64,000 bases of DNA, taken from the NCBI RefSeq assembly GCF_039888675.1, contig NZ_JBDQQR010000002.1:472001-536000 (forward strand), in the 5' to 3' direction. The translations under genes were made by a program, and so were the position numbers. The stretch is from Mesorhizobium sp. CAU 1732 (lineage in GTDB: Bacteria; Pseudomonadota; Alphaproteobacteria; Rhizobiales; Rhizobiaceae). Below, piece by piece: positions 9,327-18,353 of this stretch (the stretch's first letter is position 1; each line of letters opens with the position of its first letter). The notes beneath the pieces were generated by a model. The model ran no database searches and was not told where the DNA came from. It worked only from the letters and a program-made list of their open reading frames with translations.

Positions 9327-9570
9327 CTTCGTCATTCTCGGGCGACTGGAGCGAAGCGGAGGGAGACCCGGGAATCCATGCCTCTTCAGTTGGTGACGGG
9401 CGGGGTGGTCACGATGGTTCGCGGTCGCGAATGGTCGCAGGAGTGCCAAGTTCTGCACCACCGAGCGATGGAACCGGCGAGGCATGGATGCTCGGGTCTG
9501 CGCCTTTCGCTACGCTCAAGGCTCCGCCCGAGCATGACGAAGTGGGTGGGGATGCCTTGAGATGGCGAAG
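9327..9570. repeat. 244-bp direct repeat, copy 2
   Basis: Second copy of the palindromic 244-bp unit, the same length as copy 1 and in the same orientation, with 94 bp between the copies. It ends about 30 bp before the stop codon of the convergent iorAB gene. Copy-specific substitutions are concentrated in the central loop (for example GCGGGGTGGTCACGATGG against GCGGGGTGGTCCCGATGG), while the arms are better kept. Confidence 0.8.
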
Positions 9571-9598
9571 TGGGGGATCGTTCGCATGAAACCGCGCG

Positions 9599-12500
9599 TT
9601 ACCTCGCCACCGCCTCGTCTACGGCAGCCCGCACGCGTTTGGCCGCCTCGTCCTTGACCGGACCGTAGCCGCGGATTTGCATCGGCATGGCGAGCGCCTC
9701 GCGCAGTGCTGAATGGTTGTCGGCGGACAGCATGGCCAGCGCGCGGTCGATGACCCCTTCGTACCAGCCGATCAGGTCGCGCTCCATGCGGCGCTCGGCG
9801 GTGTAGCCGAAGAGGTCGAGCGGCGTGCCGCGCAGCCGCTTCATGCGTGCGAGCTGGGCGAACGGCGTCCTGATCCACGGTCCGAAGCTGCGCTTGAGGG
9901 GACGCCCGCGCGCATCTTTTCCAGACGCCAGAAACGGCGGCGCAAGGTGATGCACGATCCTGAAGTCGCCTTCATAGTCGCGGGACAGGCGCTCGGCGAA
10001 GCCCGTCTGCGTGTGCAGCCGCGCGACCTCGTATTCGTCCTTGTAGGCCATCAGCTTGAACAGCGCGCGCGCGACCGCCTCGCTCAGACCCTCGGAGCCA
10101 AGGGGCTTTTCCGCGACCCGGACACGATCCACGATCGAACGGTAGCGCGCGGCATAGGCCGCATCCTGATAGTCGGTCAGGAAGGCTTCGCGCCGCGTGA
10201 CGATCTGGTCGAGCGTTTCGCTTGCGGGTTTGGGCGGCGCGAGCAGGCCAGCCAGCGTCTCCGGCTGCGCCGCCGCGATGCGCCCCAGCAGGAACGCGCG
10301 GTGGTTCGCCTCGACCGCGACGCCGTTGAGCACGATGGCCTGCGTCAGCGCGGCGTGACCGAGCGGCACGAGCCCGAGCTGCCAGGCGAAGCCCAGCATC
10401 ATGACGTTCGCGAAGACCGTGTCGCCCATCAGGCCTTCGGCCAGCGCGTTGGCATCGATCGCGTCCAGCGCGCCCTCGCCCACGGCTGCGCGGATCGCGG
10501 CGACGCGGCGGTCGACGGCGAGGTCGGCATCGCGCCGGCGCACGATGTCGCCGGTCGGCATCTTCGCCAGATTGAGCGCCGCCTTCATGCCGGGGCGATA
10601 GGATGCGGAGGCTTTCGGCGACGACGAGACGACCACGTCGCAGCCGATCAGCGCGTCGGCCGAGCCTGTGTCGATGCGCACCTGGTTGATCGCACCGGGC
10701 GTCGCGGCCAGGCGCACGAAGGACAGAACCGGGCCGAACTTCTGCGCGAAGCCGGTGAAGTCGAGCACCGACGAGCCCTTCGCCTCGAGATGCGCCGCCA
10801 TCGTCACCAGCGCGCCGATGGTGACGACGCCGGTGCCGCCGACGCCGGTGATCAGGAGATCGTAAGGCCGGTCGAGCGTCGGCAGGTCGGGCTCGGGAAG
10901 GTCGGCGGCGAGCGCCGCGAGGTCGACCTGCAGGCCGGTTTTTTTCTTGCGGGTGGCGCCCTCCAGCGTCACGAAGCTCGGGCAGAATCCGTTCGTGCAG
11001 GAAAAGTCCTTGTTGCATGAGGATTGATTGATGCGCCGCTTGGTTCCGAACTCCGTCTCGACCGGCTCGACCGACAGGCAGTTCGATTCGACCGAACAAT
11101 CGCCGCACCCCTCGCAGACCAGTTCGTTGATCACGACGATCTTTTTCGGGTCTTCCATCGTGCCGCGCTTGCGGCGGCGGCGCTTTTCCGTGGCGCAAAC
11201 CTGCTCGTAGATCAGGACCGAGACGCCCGCGATGTCGCGCAATTCGCGCTGGACCGCGTCGAGGTCGCGGCGATGGTGGATCGTCACACCGGCGGGAAAA
11301 TCGCGCACGGAGAATTTTTCCGGATGGTCGGAGACGAGCGCGATGCGCGCGACGCCTTCCGCCCGCACTTCCTGCGCGATCGCGTGGACGCTGACGGGTC
11401 CATCGACGGGCTGGCCGCCGGTCATCGCGACCGCGTCGTTGTAGAGGATCTTGTAGGTGATGTTGGCCTTGGCTGCGATCGCCTGGCGGATCGCCATCGA
11501 GCCGGAATGGTAGTAGGTGCCCTCGCCGAGGTTCTGGAAGATGTGCCCCTTGCCGGTGAACAGCGAGGATGCCGCCCAGTTGACGCCCTCGCCGCCCATC
11601 TGGATCAGCGACGTCGTCTCGCGGTCCATCCAGCTTGCCATGAAATGGCAGCCGATGCCTGCCAGCGCCTTGGAACCTTCCGGCACCTTGGTGGACGTGT
11701 TGTGCGGGCAGCCGGAACAGAAATAGGGCGTGCGTGTCGCGCCCTCGACGCTGATCGAGATTGCCGGCTGGCCGGTCAACCGGGCCGCACGCTCGGCAAA
11801 GCCGTGGCCGGGAAAGATGCCGTCGAGACGTTTTGCCACGATTGGCACGAGCTGGCGTGGCGACAGTTCGCCGGTCCAGGGGATCAGCCGCGCGCCGGTC
11901 TCGTCGCGCTTGCCGACCATGACGCGCGGCTTGTGGCCCGGCCAGTCGTAAAAATATTCCTTGAACTGGCTCTCGATGATGCCGCGCTTTTCCTCGACGA
12001 CCAGAACCTCTTCCTTGCCGCGCACGAAGTCGAGCGCGTCGCGCCGCGCCAGCGGCCAGACCATGCCGACCTTGTAGATGTCGATGCCGAGGTCGCGGCA
12101 TTCGGCCTCGCCGATGCCGAGCAGCCGCAGCGCCTCCATCAGGTCGAGATGGCCCTTGCCGGTGGTGACGATGCCGAAGCGGGCGTGCTTCACGTCAAAG
12201 ATGTGGCGATCGATGGGATTGGCCTCGGCGAAGGCGAACACGGCCTGCTTCTTGGCCTCCATGCGCTCTTCGATCTGCGGTCCGGGCAAATCCGGCCAGC
12301 GGTAGTGCAGGCCGCCGGGCGGGGCCATGAAATCGGGAGCGTTGAACGTGCGGTCGGCGGGAAGCGCGAACGAGGCGGCCGATTCCACCGTCTCCGAGAC
12401 CGCCTTGAAGCCGACCCACATGCCCGAGAACCGCGACAGCGCGTAGCCGTATTCGCCGAAGGCGAGATATTCCGACACGCTTGCCGGGTTCAGCGTCGGC

Positions 12501-13024
12501 ATGAACCACGCCATGAACGCGACGTCCGACTGGTGCGGCATCGACGACGACACGCAGCCATGATCGTCGCCCGCGACGACCAGAACGCCGCCATGCTGCG
12601 AAGAGCCGTAGGCGTTGCCGTGCTTCAACGCATCGCCCGCGCGGTCCACGCCCGGCCCCTTGCCGTACCATAGGGCGAAGACGCCCTCGACTTCCCTGTC
12701 GGGATGGGTTTCGACCTGCTGCGACCCCAGAACGGCGGTGGCTGCGAGGTCCTCGTTCACCGCCGGCAGGAACTCGATGCCGCGCTCGGCGACCAGCGCC
12801 TTGTTCTTCCAGAGTTCGAGATCGACGCCGCCGAGCGGCGATCCGCGATAGCCCGAGATGAAGCCGCCGGTCCTGAGCCCCGCCTCGCGGTCGCGCCGCG
12901 CCTGATCGAGCGCGATGCGGATCAGCGCCTGCGTGCCCGTCATGAAGACGCGCCCGGAGGTTTGCGCATAGCGATCTTCGAGCCGGTAGCGCGATAAATC
13001 GCGAAGCGGTGGATGCGCGGTCAT
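9599..13024 (-). CDS. indolepyruvate ferredoxin oxidoreductase, fused alpha-gamma-type
   Basis: A large 1141-residue 2-oxoacid:ferredoxin oxidoreductase that converts aryl pyruvates such as indolepyruvate, with CoA, to aryl-acetyl-CoA, CO2 and reduced ferredoxin. The N-terminal third is the pyrimidine-binding-like domain (GYRGSPLGGVD). The middle carries the thiamine-diphosphate domain (CSGCPHNTSTKVP, GGEGVNWAA). A cysteine-rich Fe-S segment follows (CEGCGDCSVESNCLSVEP, NKDFSCTNGFCPSF). The C-terminal third is the gamma domain (TGVGGTGVVTIGAL). The ATG at 13024 has an AGGAGG site. The divergent Lrp/AsnC regulator is its likely controller, fitting a role in aromatic amino-acid breakdown. Confidence 0.93.
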   Translation of the reverse strand: MTAHPPLRDLSRYRLEDRYAQTSGRVFMTGTQALIRIALDQARRDREAGLRTGGFISGYRGSPLGGVDLELWKNKALVAERGIEFLPAVNEDLAATAVLGSQQVETHPDREVEGVFALWYGKGPGVDRAGDALKHGNAYGSSQHGGVLVVAGDDHGCVSSSMPHQSDVAFMAWFMPTLNPASVSEYLAFGEYGYALSRFSGMWVGFKAVSETVESAASFALPADRTFNAPDFMAPPGGLHYRWPDLPGPQIEERMEAKKQAVFAFAEANPIDRHIFDVKHARFGIVTTGKGHLDLMEALRLLGIGEAECRDLGIDIYKVGMVWPLARRDALDFVRGKEEVLVVEEKRGIIESQFKEYFYDWPGHKPRVMVGKRDETGARLIPWTGELSPRQLVPIVAKRLDGIFPGHGFAERAARLTGQPAISISVEGATRTPYFCSGCPHNTSTKVPEGSKALAGIGCHFMASWMDRETTSLIQMGGEGVNWAASSLFTGKGHIFQNLGEGTYYHSGSMAIRQAIAAKANITYKILYNDAVAMTGGQPVDGPVSVHAIAQEVRAEGVARIALVSDHPEKFSVRDFPAGVTIHHRRDLDAVQRELRDIAGVSVLIYEQVCATEKRRRRKRGTMEDPKKIVVINELVCEGCGDCSVESNCLSVEPVETEFGTKRRINQSSCNKDFSCTNGFCPSFVTLEGATRKKKTGLQVDLAALAADLPEPDLPTLDRPYDLLITGVGGTGVVTIGALVTMAAHLEAKGSSVLDFTGFAQKFGPVLSFVRLAATPGAINQVRIDTGSADALIGCDVVVSSSPKASASYRPGMKAALNLAKMPTGDIVRRRDADLAVDRRVAAIRAAVGEGALDAIDANALAEGLMGDTVFANVMMLGFAWQLGLVPLGHAALTQAIVLNGVAVEANHRAFLLGRIAAAQPETLAGLLAPPKPASETLDQIVTRREAFLTDYQDAAYAARYRSIVDRVRVAEKPLGSEGLSEAVARALFKLMAYKDEYEVARLHTQTGFAERLSRDYEGDFRIVHHLAPPFLASGKDARGRPLKRSFGPWIRTPFAQLARMKRLRGTPLDLFGYTAERRMERDLIGWYEGVIDRALAMLSADNHSALREALAMPMQIRGYGPVKDEAAKRVRAAVDEAVAR

Positions 13025-13136
13025 GGCTGCCTCCTGGGTGCGTCCTTGCGGACGGGCCTGAGCGACAGTGTAACCCGCAACGCGTGGAAGAACCTGCCAG
13101 AATGGCCGCTGGAATGGGGATTGATGACAAAATCTG

Positions 13137-13157
13137 CCGAATGAAATACGATTTCGG
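13137..13157. promoter_or_regulatory. candidate Lrp/AsnC operator
   Basis: The inverted repeat CCGAA-N11-TTCGG lies in the intergenic region between iorAB and the divergent Lrp-type regulator, 25 bp before the regulator start. Placement fits autoregulation and control of iorAB, but a single short dyad is weak evidence. Confidence 0.35.
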
Positions 13158-13181
13158 AAGAATTACCCGACTGGAGCAGAA

Positions 13182-13646
13182 ATGGCGGAAACTTTATCGG
13201 AACAGGATCGCAGATTGCTGCGCGTGTTGCAGGACGATGCGCGCATCTCCAACCAAGATCTGGCAGAGCGATCGGGCATGTCCGCGTCGGCCTGCTGGCG
13301 GCGGGTGCGGGCGCTGGAGGAGATGGGCCTGATCAGGCGCTACGCCGCGATGCTCGATGCGCCGATGGCCGGTCTGCAATTCCATGCGATCGCGCATGTC
13401 ATGCTGACGCGCCACGACCACCGGCATGTCGATACGTTCATCGCGGAGGTGCAGAAGCGGCCGGAGGTACTGGACTGCTTCGCCACGACCGGTGAGGCCG
13501 ACTATCATCTGCGTGTCGTGTGCGCCGATCTGGACGCCTATAATCGCTTTCTGGAAGGGTTTCTGTTCCGCCTGCCGGGCATCGCCAATGTGCGGACCAA
13601 CCTCGTGCTCAAGGACATCAAGCAGAACACCGCGATCCCGCTGTAG
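13182..13646 (+). CDS. Lrp/AsnC family transcriptional regulator
   Basis: A 154-residue regulator. The N-terminal helix-turn-helix is recognisable (LLRVLQDDARISNQDLAERS, SASACWRRVRALEEMGLI), and a RAM/AsnC ligand-binding domain follows (VLDCFATTGEADYHLRVV, LPGIANVRTNLVLKDIK). These regulators sense amino acids or their keto acids and bind as octamers. It is divergent from iorAB, with 157 bp between the starts, and probably controls it in response to an aromatic amino acid; the ligand is inferred from the neighbour only. Confidence 0.92.
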   Translation: MAETLSEQDRRLLRVLQDDARISNQDLAERSGMSASACWRRVRALEEMGLIRRYAAMLDAPMAGLQFHAIAHVMLTRHDHRHVDTFIAEVQKRPEVLDCFATTGEADYHLRVVCADLDAYNRFLEGFLFRLPGIANVRTNLVLKDIKQNTAIPL

Positions 13647-13751
13647 GGATCGCTCCCCGGAGTGAGGAACTGTTCACCAAGATCGCACCTTGCGGTCGCT
13701 TGGCGCCAGCATTTCAGTTTTAGCAAACACGCGCGTGCTACGGTTTGCGGC

Positions 13752-14897
13752 ATGACGATCGACCAGAACTCACTTTTCCTTGCCGCCGGCATCTGCTCCA
13801 TCGCTCTTGCGGTGGCGTTGGGCAATGCGTGGCTTCAGAGCCGCTCTGATCGGTTCCTCGTCAACTGGATGCTGGGCATCGCCCTGCTCGGTCTGGGTGT
13901 GCTCTTGTCCATGGGCACACCGCCGGACGTCATGCCGACCGTGGCGCTCGCCTACGCCATGGAGATTTTCGGCTTCGGCCTCGTCTTCATCGCATCGCGC
14001 CAGTTCACCGGCCGAAGCACACCGGCATTCTTTGCCGTTCTTCTTCTCGCGGGCATCACGCTTTCCGTGACGGTCCCGATCCTGCTCGGCCTCGACGGCC
14101 TCGGCCTCATCACCTTCAACTTCCTGGCGGCAGCGCTGCTCGCGGCAACGGCACTCCGGTACTGGAGCGTGCGCGCCGAGGCGCCTTCCTCGATCGCGGT
14201 GATGACCGTCCTCTACGGTCTGGCAGCCCTGTCCTTCTTCGCGTGCGGCACGATCCTCGCCCATGAGGGCGACTTCGTGCTGCATCGCCACCCCGACAAC
14301 TGGGCGGAGCAGTTCAACGCGATCATGTGCATCACCGGGATCACCGGGATCGGCGCTATATCGCTCGGTCTCAACAACCAGCGCGCGGCGCGGCGGCATC
14401 ATCTGGAAGCGCGTACGGACGTTCTGACCGGCCTCCTGAACCGGCGCGCGCTGTTCGACAGCTTCGCCGTCCAGATGCTGCGTGACGGCGATGCCGTGAT
14501 CGCCTTCGACCTCGATCACTTCAAGGCCGTCAACGACCGCCATGGCCATTCGACGGGCGACGCGGTGCTGCGGCTCTTTGCAGATGCTCTACGCCAGAAC
14601 GGAAGGGCCGGCGACATCGTCGCCCGCACCGGCGGCGAGGAGTTCGTCCTGATCATGCGCGCCGCCTCGATGCAGTTGGCGACGACGAGCGCGGAACGCA
14701 TCCGCGCGATCTTCGCCGACGCCCAGGTGGAAACCGTCTCAGGCCCGCTTCAAAACACCGCAAGTGCGGGCATCGCCATGGCGAAGGGCGCAGGTGAGAG
14801 TTTCGAGGTGGTGCTGCACCGCGCCGACACGGCCCTCTACCGCGCCAAGAACGGCGGCCGGAACCGCGTCGTCACGGAATTGCAGGCTGTGGCGTAA
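13752..14897 (+). CDS. membrane-bound diguanylate cyclase (GGDEF)
   Basis: A 381-residue protein with an N-terminal domain of about six hydrophobic membrane segments (residues 5-210) and a C-terminal GGDEF domain. The active-site motif is GGEEF at 294-298, and an intact inhibitory I-site, R285-A-G-D288, lies five residues upstream, so it should be an active, product-inhibited c-di-GMP synthase. RTDVLTGLLNRRAL marks the domain start and RADTALYRAKNGGRN its end. I chose the ATG at 13752 because the residues before it in the longer frame are poor and the membrane domain begins directly after it. No EAL domain is present. Confidence 0.92.
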   Translation: MTIDQNSLFLAAGICSIALAVALGNAWLQSRSDRFLVNWMLGIALLGLGVLLSMGTPPDVMPTVALAYAMEIFGFGLVFIASRQFTGRSTPAFFAVLLLAGITLSVTVPILLGLDGLGLITFNFLAAALLAATALRYWSVRAEAPSSIAVMTVLYGLAALSFFACGTILAHEGDFVLHRHPDNWAEQFNAIMCITGITGIGAISLGLNNQRAARRHHLEARTDVLTGLLNRRALFDSFAVQMLRDGDAVIAFDLDHFKAVNDRHGHSTGDAVLRLFADALRQNGRAGDIVARTGGEEFVLIMRAASMQLATTSAERIRAIFADAQVETVSGPLQNTASAGIAMAKGAGESFEVVLHRADTALYRAKNGGRNRVVTELQAVA

Positions 14898-14898
14898 A

Positions 14899-15010
14899 AC
14901 CCCCTCCACCACTTCGTGGTCCCCCTCCCCCATAAAAAATGGGGGAGGATCCCGGTCGTGATTGTCCGCAACCTCGAATCCTCCCCTGCGAAGCGGGGGG
15001 TCCGAAGGAC
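14899..15010. repeat. GC-rich palindromic element type B
   Basis: AACCCCCTCCACCACTTCGT, GGGGGAGGATCCCGG and GAATCCTCCCCTGCGAAGCG form an imperfect nested palindrome directly after the diguanylate cyclase stop. The element at 25669-25800 has the same order of blocks (CCCCCTCCACC..., GGGGGAGGAT..., ATCCTCCC.TGCGAAGCGGGG). It probably folds into a strong hairpin in RNA. Confidence 0.7.
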
Positions 15011-15038
15011 CGGCGAGACAAGCGGCTCGCCCCACAGC

Positions 15039-15070
15039 CCGGAGGGCCGGAGGGCCGGAGGGCCGGAGGG
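15039..15070. repeat. four tandem copies of the 8-mer CCGGAGGG
   Basis: Four perfect consecutive copies of CCGGAGGG lie at the end of the intergenic space between the convergent diguanylate cyclase and fpr genes. It is a short simple-sequence tract without coding content. Confidence 0.85.
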
Positions 15071-15071
15071 T

Positions 15072-15098
15072 GTTTCAGCGAAAACTTGAAATGATCTA
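15072..15098 (-). repeat. stop-proximal palindromic repeat, second copy
   Basis: Read on the minus strand, the fpr stop codon starts TAGATCATTTCAAG, followed by GTTTTCGCTGAAAC. This nearly repeats the 889-916 element, where the CheT-like gene stop is embedded in the same way. The dyad here is imperfect (GTTTTCGCTGAAAC). A terminator role is inferred. Confidence 0.5.
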
Positions 15099-15923
15099 GC
15101 CGACGAAGGCGCGTTCGACCACGAGTTCGGCGGGCTTGTTGTTGGAGCCTTCGGTGAGGCCGAAGCCTTCGACCAGCGCCTTGACGTCGCGGATCATGTC
15201 CATCGAGCCGCAGATCATGACGCGGTCGGTGGCCGGATCGAAGGGCGACGTGCCGGTGTCCTTGAAGAGCTGGCCGCTCTCGATCAGCGACGTGATGCGG
15301 CCCATGCGCACGAACGCCTCGCGCGTCGTCGTCGCGTGGTGGACGAAACGCCCATTGACCAGTTCGCCGATGAGCGGATCGGCGCCGAGGTCGCGCGCGA
15401 GTTCCTCGCCGTAGGCAAGCTCGGCCACGTCGCGGGTGGTGTGGGTGAGAATGACCTGCTCGAACTTCTCGTAGGTTTCCGGATCGCGCATCAGGCTCGC
15501 AAACGGCGCGATGCCGGTGCCGGTCGAGATCATCCACAAGCGGCTTCCCGGCGTCAGCGCATCGAGCACGAGCGTGCCCGTCGACTTCTGCCGCATCAGC
15601 ACGGTGTCGCCGGGCTGGATCTTCTGCAGATGCTGCGTCAGCGGACCGTCCGGCACCTTGATCGAGAAGAACTCGATCTCCTCGTCCCAGGACGGGCTGG
15701 CGATGGAATAGGCCCGGAAGATCGGCTTCTCCGCGTTCGGCAAGCCGATCATCACGAACTCGCCGGACCGGAAGCGGAAGCTCGCCGGCCGCGTGATGCG
15801 GAACGAGAACAGCCGATCGGTATAGTGGCGGACCGACACGACCCGCTCGGCAAAAACACCGGCTGGGGCGGGGAAGTCGGCGGGGCGTGCATCTGCTGCG
15901 TCGGGGCGCGCGATCGTGTTCAT
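15096..15923 (-). CDS. fpr: ferredoxin--NADP reductase
   Basis: A 275-residue flavoenzyme exchanging electrons between NADP(H) and ferredoxin or flavodoxin. FAD contacts are seen in FRAYSIASPS, the NADP-binding loop in STGTGIAPFASLMRDPE, and CGSMDMIRDV near the C-terminus. It ends VVERAFVG, the bacterial FPR-type C-terminus lacking an extra aromatic. The 187 bp upstream contain an AT-rich stretch (16010-16035) that is the best place for its promoter. It lies near the ferredoxin-dependent oxidoreductase at 9.6-13 kb, but that enzyme is not in the same operon. Confidence 0.93.
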   Translation of the reverse strand: MNTIARPDAADARPADFPAPAGVFAERVVSVRHYTDRLFSFRITRPASFRFRSGEFVMIGLPNAEKPIFRAYSIASPSWDEEIEFFSIKVPDGPLTQHLQKIQPGDTVLMRQKSTGTLVLDALTPGSRLWMISTGTGIAPFASLMRDPETYEKFEQVILTHTTRDVAELAYGEELARDLGADPLIGELVNGRFVHHATTTREAFVRMGRITSLIESGQLFKDTGTSPFDPATDRVMICGSMDMIRDVKALVEGFGLTEGSNNKPAELVVERAFVG

Positions 15924-16110
15924 AGGCTTGTGTCCCGTGGTTCTTGCGTGCTGGCCGGAGGCAGTGTCGGTCAGGACGAGGACTGGGCTGAGGGCTGTGC
16001 TTGCCAGTGGAATTTATTAGTATACAAATGATTATCGCGTCAAGATCAGGGCTTAGGGCGGCATTCCAAAATGTGCTTCTCACGCAGGCCAAACGTTTCG
16101 GATTTTCATC

Positions 16111-18180
16111 ATGAATGAGAACGACACGACAGGTTCGGGCAGCGTGGTCGCCGGCATCGATGTCGGCGGGACCTTCACCGACCTTTTGCTGATCGATGGC
16201 AGCGACGGCGGCAGGGTCCATATCGCGAAGCGGCCGACGACGGTCGAAAACCAGGCTTTCGGCGTGATCGATGCGATCCAGGCGACCGGCTTTCCGGTGG
16301 ACCGTATCGACCTGATCGTCCACGGAACGACCACCACCACCAACGCCGTTCTGGAGCGCCGCCTCGCGAAAACCGGGATGATCACCACGCGCGGGTTTCG
16401 CGACGTGATCGAGCTTGGCCGCCGCACGCGCCCGCAGCCCTACGGCATGACGGGCGTCTTCGTGCCGGTGATCCCGCGCAACCTTCGGCTCGAAGTGCCC
16501 GAACGCCTGGAGGCGACCGGCGCGGTGCGTGTGGCGCTGGACGAAGAGGCGGTTCGCGATGCGGTGCGTGCGCTGCTGGACGCCGGCTGCGAATCCCTTG
16601 TGATCCATTTCCTCCACGCCTACGCAAACCCGGCGCATGAACGCCGCGCGGCGGAGATTGCGCGTGAAATCTGGCCGAACGAGCATATCACGACCGGCCA
16701 CTCGCTCCTGTCGGAGGCACGCGAGTTCGAACGCGGCGTCACCGCTGCTGTGAACGCCTCCGTCCAGCCGATCCTGAAGCGCTACGTGTCCCGCCTCGCC
16801 GACGAGCTCAACGCGCGTGGCTATCACCGCGACTTTCTCGTCATGAACGGCAATGGCGGCATGATTTCCGCCCGCTTCGTCACGGACGAGGCGGCGAAGA
16901 CGGTGATGTCCGGCCCGGCATCCGGCGTGATGGCGGCGGCGTATACCGCGCGGCGCGCCGGCTTCGACAATGTCGTCACCTACGACATGGGCGGCACGTC
17001 GACCGACGTCGCCCTGATCCGCAATGCACGGCCGGCGGTGTCCAACGAGATCGAGATCGAATATGCGATGCCGATCCATGTGCCGATGGTCGACGTCCAC
17101 ACAGTCGGTGCCGGCGGCGGATCGATCGCGCATGTCGACGATGCCGGATTGATCCGTGTCGGGCCGGAGAGCGCAGGCGCGAAGCCCGGCCCGATCTGCT
17201 ACGGCCGCGGCGGCACCGAACCGACCGTGTCCGACGCCAATTTGGTGCTTGGGCGGCTGAACCCGCGCAAGCTTCTGGCAGTCGACAACCCTGTTTCCGT
17301 GGACGCGGTTCAGGCCGCCTTCGCCGGGAAGATCGGCAAGGCGACCGGCCTCGACGGCGTCGAGGCAGCCGGTGCGGTGCTGCGCCTCGGCAACCTCAAA
17401 ATGGCCGGTGCCATTCGCATGGTGTCGGTGTCGCGCGGGCACGATCCGCGTGATTTCGCGCTCTTCGCCTTTGGCGGCGCGGGTCCGCTCCATGCATGCG
17501 CGCTGGCCAAGGAACTCGGCATTCCGCGCGTGATCGTGCCGGCGCGGCCGGGCATCACCAACGCGCTGGGCTGCGTCGTCGCCGATTTGCGCCACGACTT
17601 CGTCCGGACCGTCAATCGACCCGTGGCGGAGATCGATGAAGACGACCTCGCCGCTATCCTCGACGCGCAGTCGCAGGAGGGGCGCAGCCTGATTGCCAAG
17701 GAGGCGGTCCAGCCGAAGGAACTGCGGTTCCTCCATTCCGCCGACATGCAGTTCGTCGGGCAGACCCATCTGATCAACGTGACCCTGCCCTCGACGCGGA
17801 TAGGCCGGGCGGAATTGCAGGCGCTTTTCGAGGCCGCGTATTTCGCGCGGTTCAAGGTGTCGTTGCCGGAAATCCGCGCGAACCTCGTCAACCTGAACAC
17901 GTCCGTCATCGGCGTGCGCCCCGAGATCGACCTGGCGACGCTGATCGATCCCGCCGGCCACGAGGACACGCTTGAGAAAGCCCTGAACGAGACGCGATCC
18001 GTCTGGTTCGACGGCGCCTGGATCGACACGCCCGTCTATGCCCGCGAGAAGCTGCCGCTCGACGCGGTCGTCACCGGTCCCGCGATCCTGGAACAGCTCG
18101 ACGCGACGACCGTCATCGAACCGGGCGACGTCGCGACCAGCGACCGCGACGGAAACATCATCGTGGAGGTGGGGAGATGA
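16111..18180 (+). CDS. hyuA: hydantoinase/oxoprolinase family protein, subunit A
   Basis: A 689-residue member of the ATP-dependent hydantoinase A / 5-oxoprolinase alpha family, which hydrolyses cyclic amide rings with ATP. The N-terminal ATPase-like motif is GIDVGGTFTDLLLIDG, followed by HGTTTTTNAVLERR. The central MSGPASGVMAAAY and YDMGGTSTDVALI motifs form the actin-like nucleotide site, and FGGAGPLHACALA follows. The C-terminus carries the usual beta domain. The subunit B gene follows 211 bp downstream after an inserted palindromic element. The actual substrate (hydantoin, oxoproline, N-methylhydantoin or another lactam) cannot be read from sequence. Confidence 0.92.
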   Translation: MNENDTTGSGSVVAGIDVGGTFTDLLLIDGSDGGRVHIAKRPTTVENQAFGVIDAIQATGFPVDRIDLIVHGTTTTTNAVLERRLAKTGMITTRGFRDVIELGRRTRPQPYGMTGVFVPVIPRNLRLEVPERLEATGAVRVALDEEAVRDAVRALLDAGCESLVIHFLHAYANPAHERRAAEIAREIWPNEHITTGHSLLSEAREFERGVTAAVNASVQPILKRYVSRLADELNARGYHRDFLVMNGNGGMISARFVTDEAAKTVMSGPASGVMAAAYTARRAGFDNVVTYDMGGTSTDVALIRNARPAVSNEIEIEYAMPIHVPMVDVHTVGAGGGSIAHVDDAGLIRVGPESAGAKPGPICYGRGGTEPTVSDANLVLGRLNPRKLLAVDNPVSVDAVQAAFAGKIGKATGLDGVEAAGAVLRLGNLKMAGAIRMVSVSRGHDPRDFALFAFGGAGPLHACALAKELGIPRVIVPARPGITNALGCVVADLRHDFVRTVNRPVAEIDEDDLAAILDAQSQEGRSLIAKEAVQPKELRFLHSADMQFVGQTHLINVTLPSTRIGRAELQALFEAAYFARFKVSLPEIRANLVNLNTSVIGVRPEIDLATLIDPAGHEDTLEKALNETRSVWFDGAWIDTPVYAREKLPLDAVVTGPAILEQLDATTVIEPGDVATSDRDGNIIVEVGR

Positions 18181-18220
18181 GCGTGACGTTCCGCGGTCCC
18201 CCGCGCCGACCTCTGCGCCG

Positions 18221-18353
18221 ACCCCCACCCCTTACCCCTCCCCACAAGGGGGAGGGGGATTCTGGAGCGTGTATGCTCGGAGCCAAAATTCACGGAAGTG
18301 ACGGGACACCAAGGTCTCCCTCCCCCTTGTGGGGAGGGGTAAGGGGTGGGGGT
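18221..18353. repeat. palindromic element type A between hyuA and hyuB
   Basis: Left arm 18221-18258 (ACCCCCACCCCTTACCCCTC...) and right arm 18316-18353 are near-perfect reverse complements around a 57-bp loop. It is related to the element at 7832-8038 and inserted in the opposite sense. It sits inside what is otherwise a two-gene operon and would form a strong hairpin in the hyuAB transcript. Confidence 0.85.

Larger units (their letters stand above)
8823..9598. other. 776-bp non-coding, repeat-rich region
   Basis: No credible gene lies between the hypothetical gene and the indolepyruvate oxidoreductase stop. Most of the stretch is made of two direct copies of one 244-bp unit, listed separately. 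Open frames inside it on both strands only read through the repeat and match nothing I recognise. Confidence 0.7.

Noticed and set aside
9972..12101. Minus-strand open frame (709 codons) inside the indolepyruvate oxidoreductase gene
   Set aside because: Same strand, different frame from a gene with full-length domain support; composition is arginine-rich and featureless.
15039..15070. CCGGAGGG tandem tract as a regulatory or phase-variable site
   Set aside because: It lies between two convergent stop codons, so slippage would not affect any gene; recorded only as a repeat.
14872..18228. Very long minus-strand open frame (1118 codons) across fpr and hyuA
   Set aside because: It runs antisense to hyuA and out of frame in fpr, is rich in arginine, aspartate and histidine, and shows no domain; typical of high-GC shadow frames.
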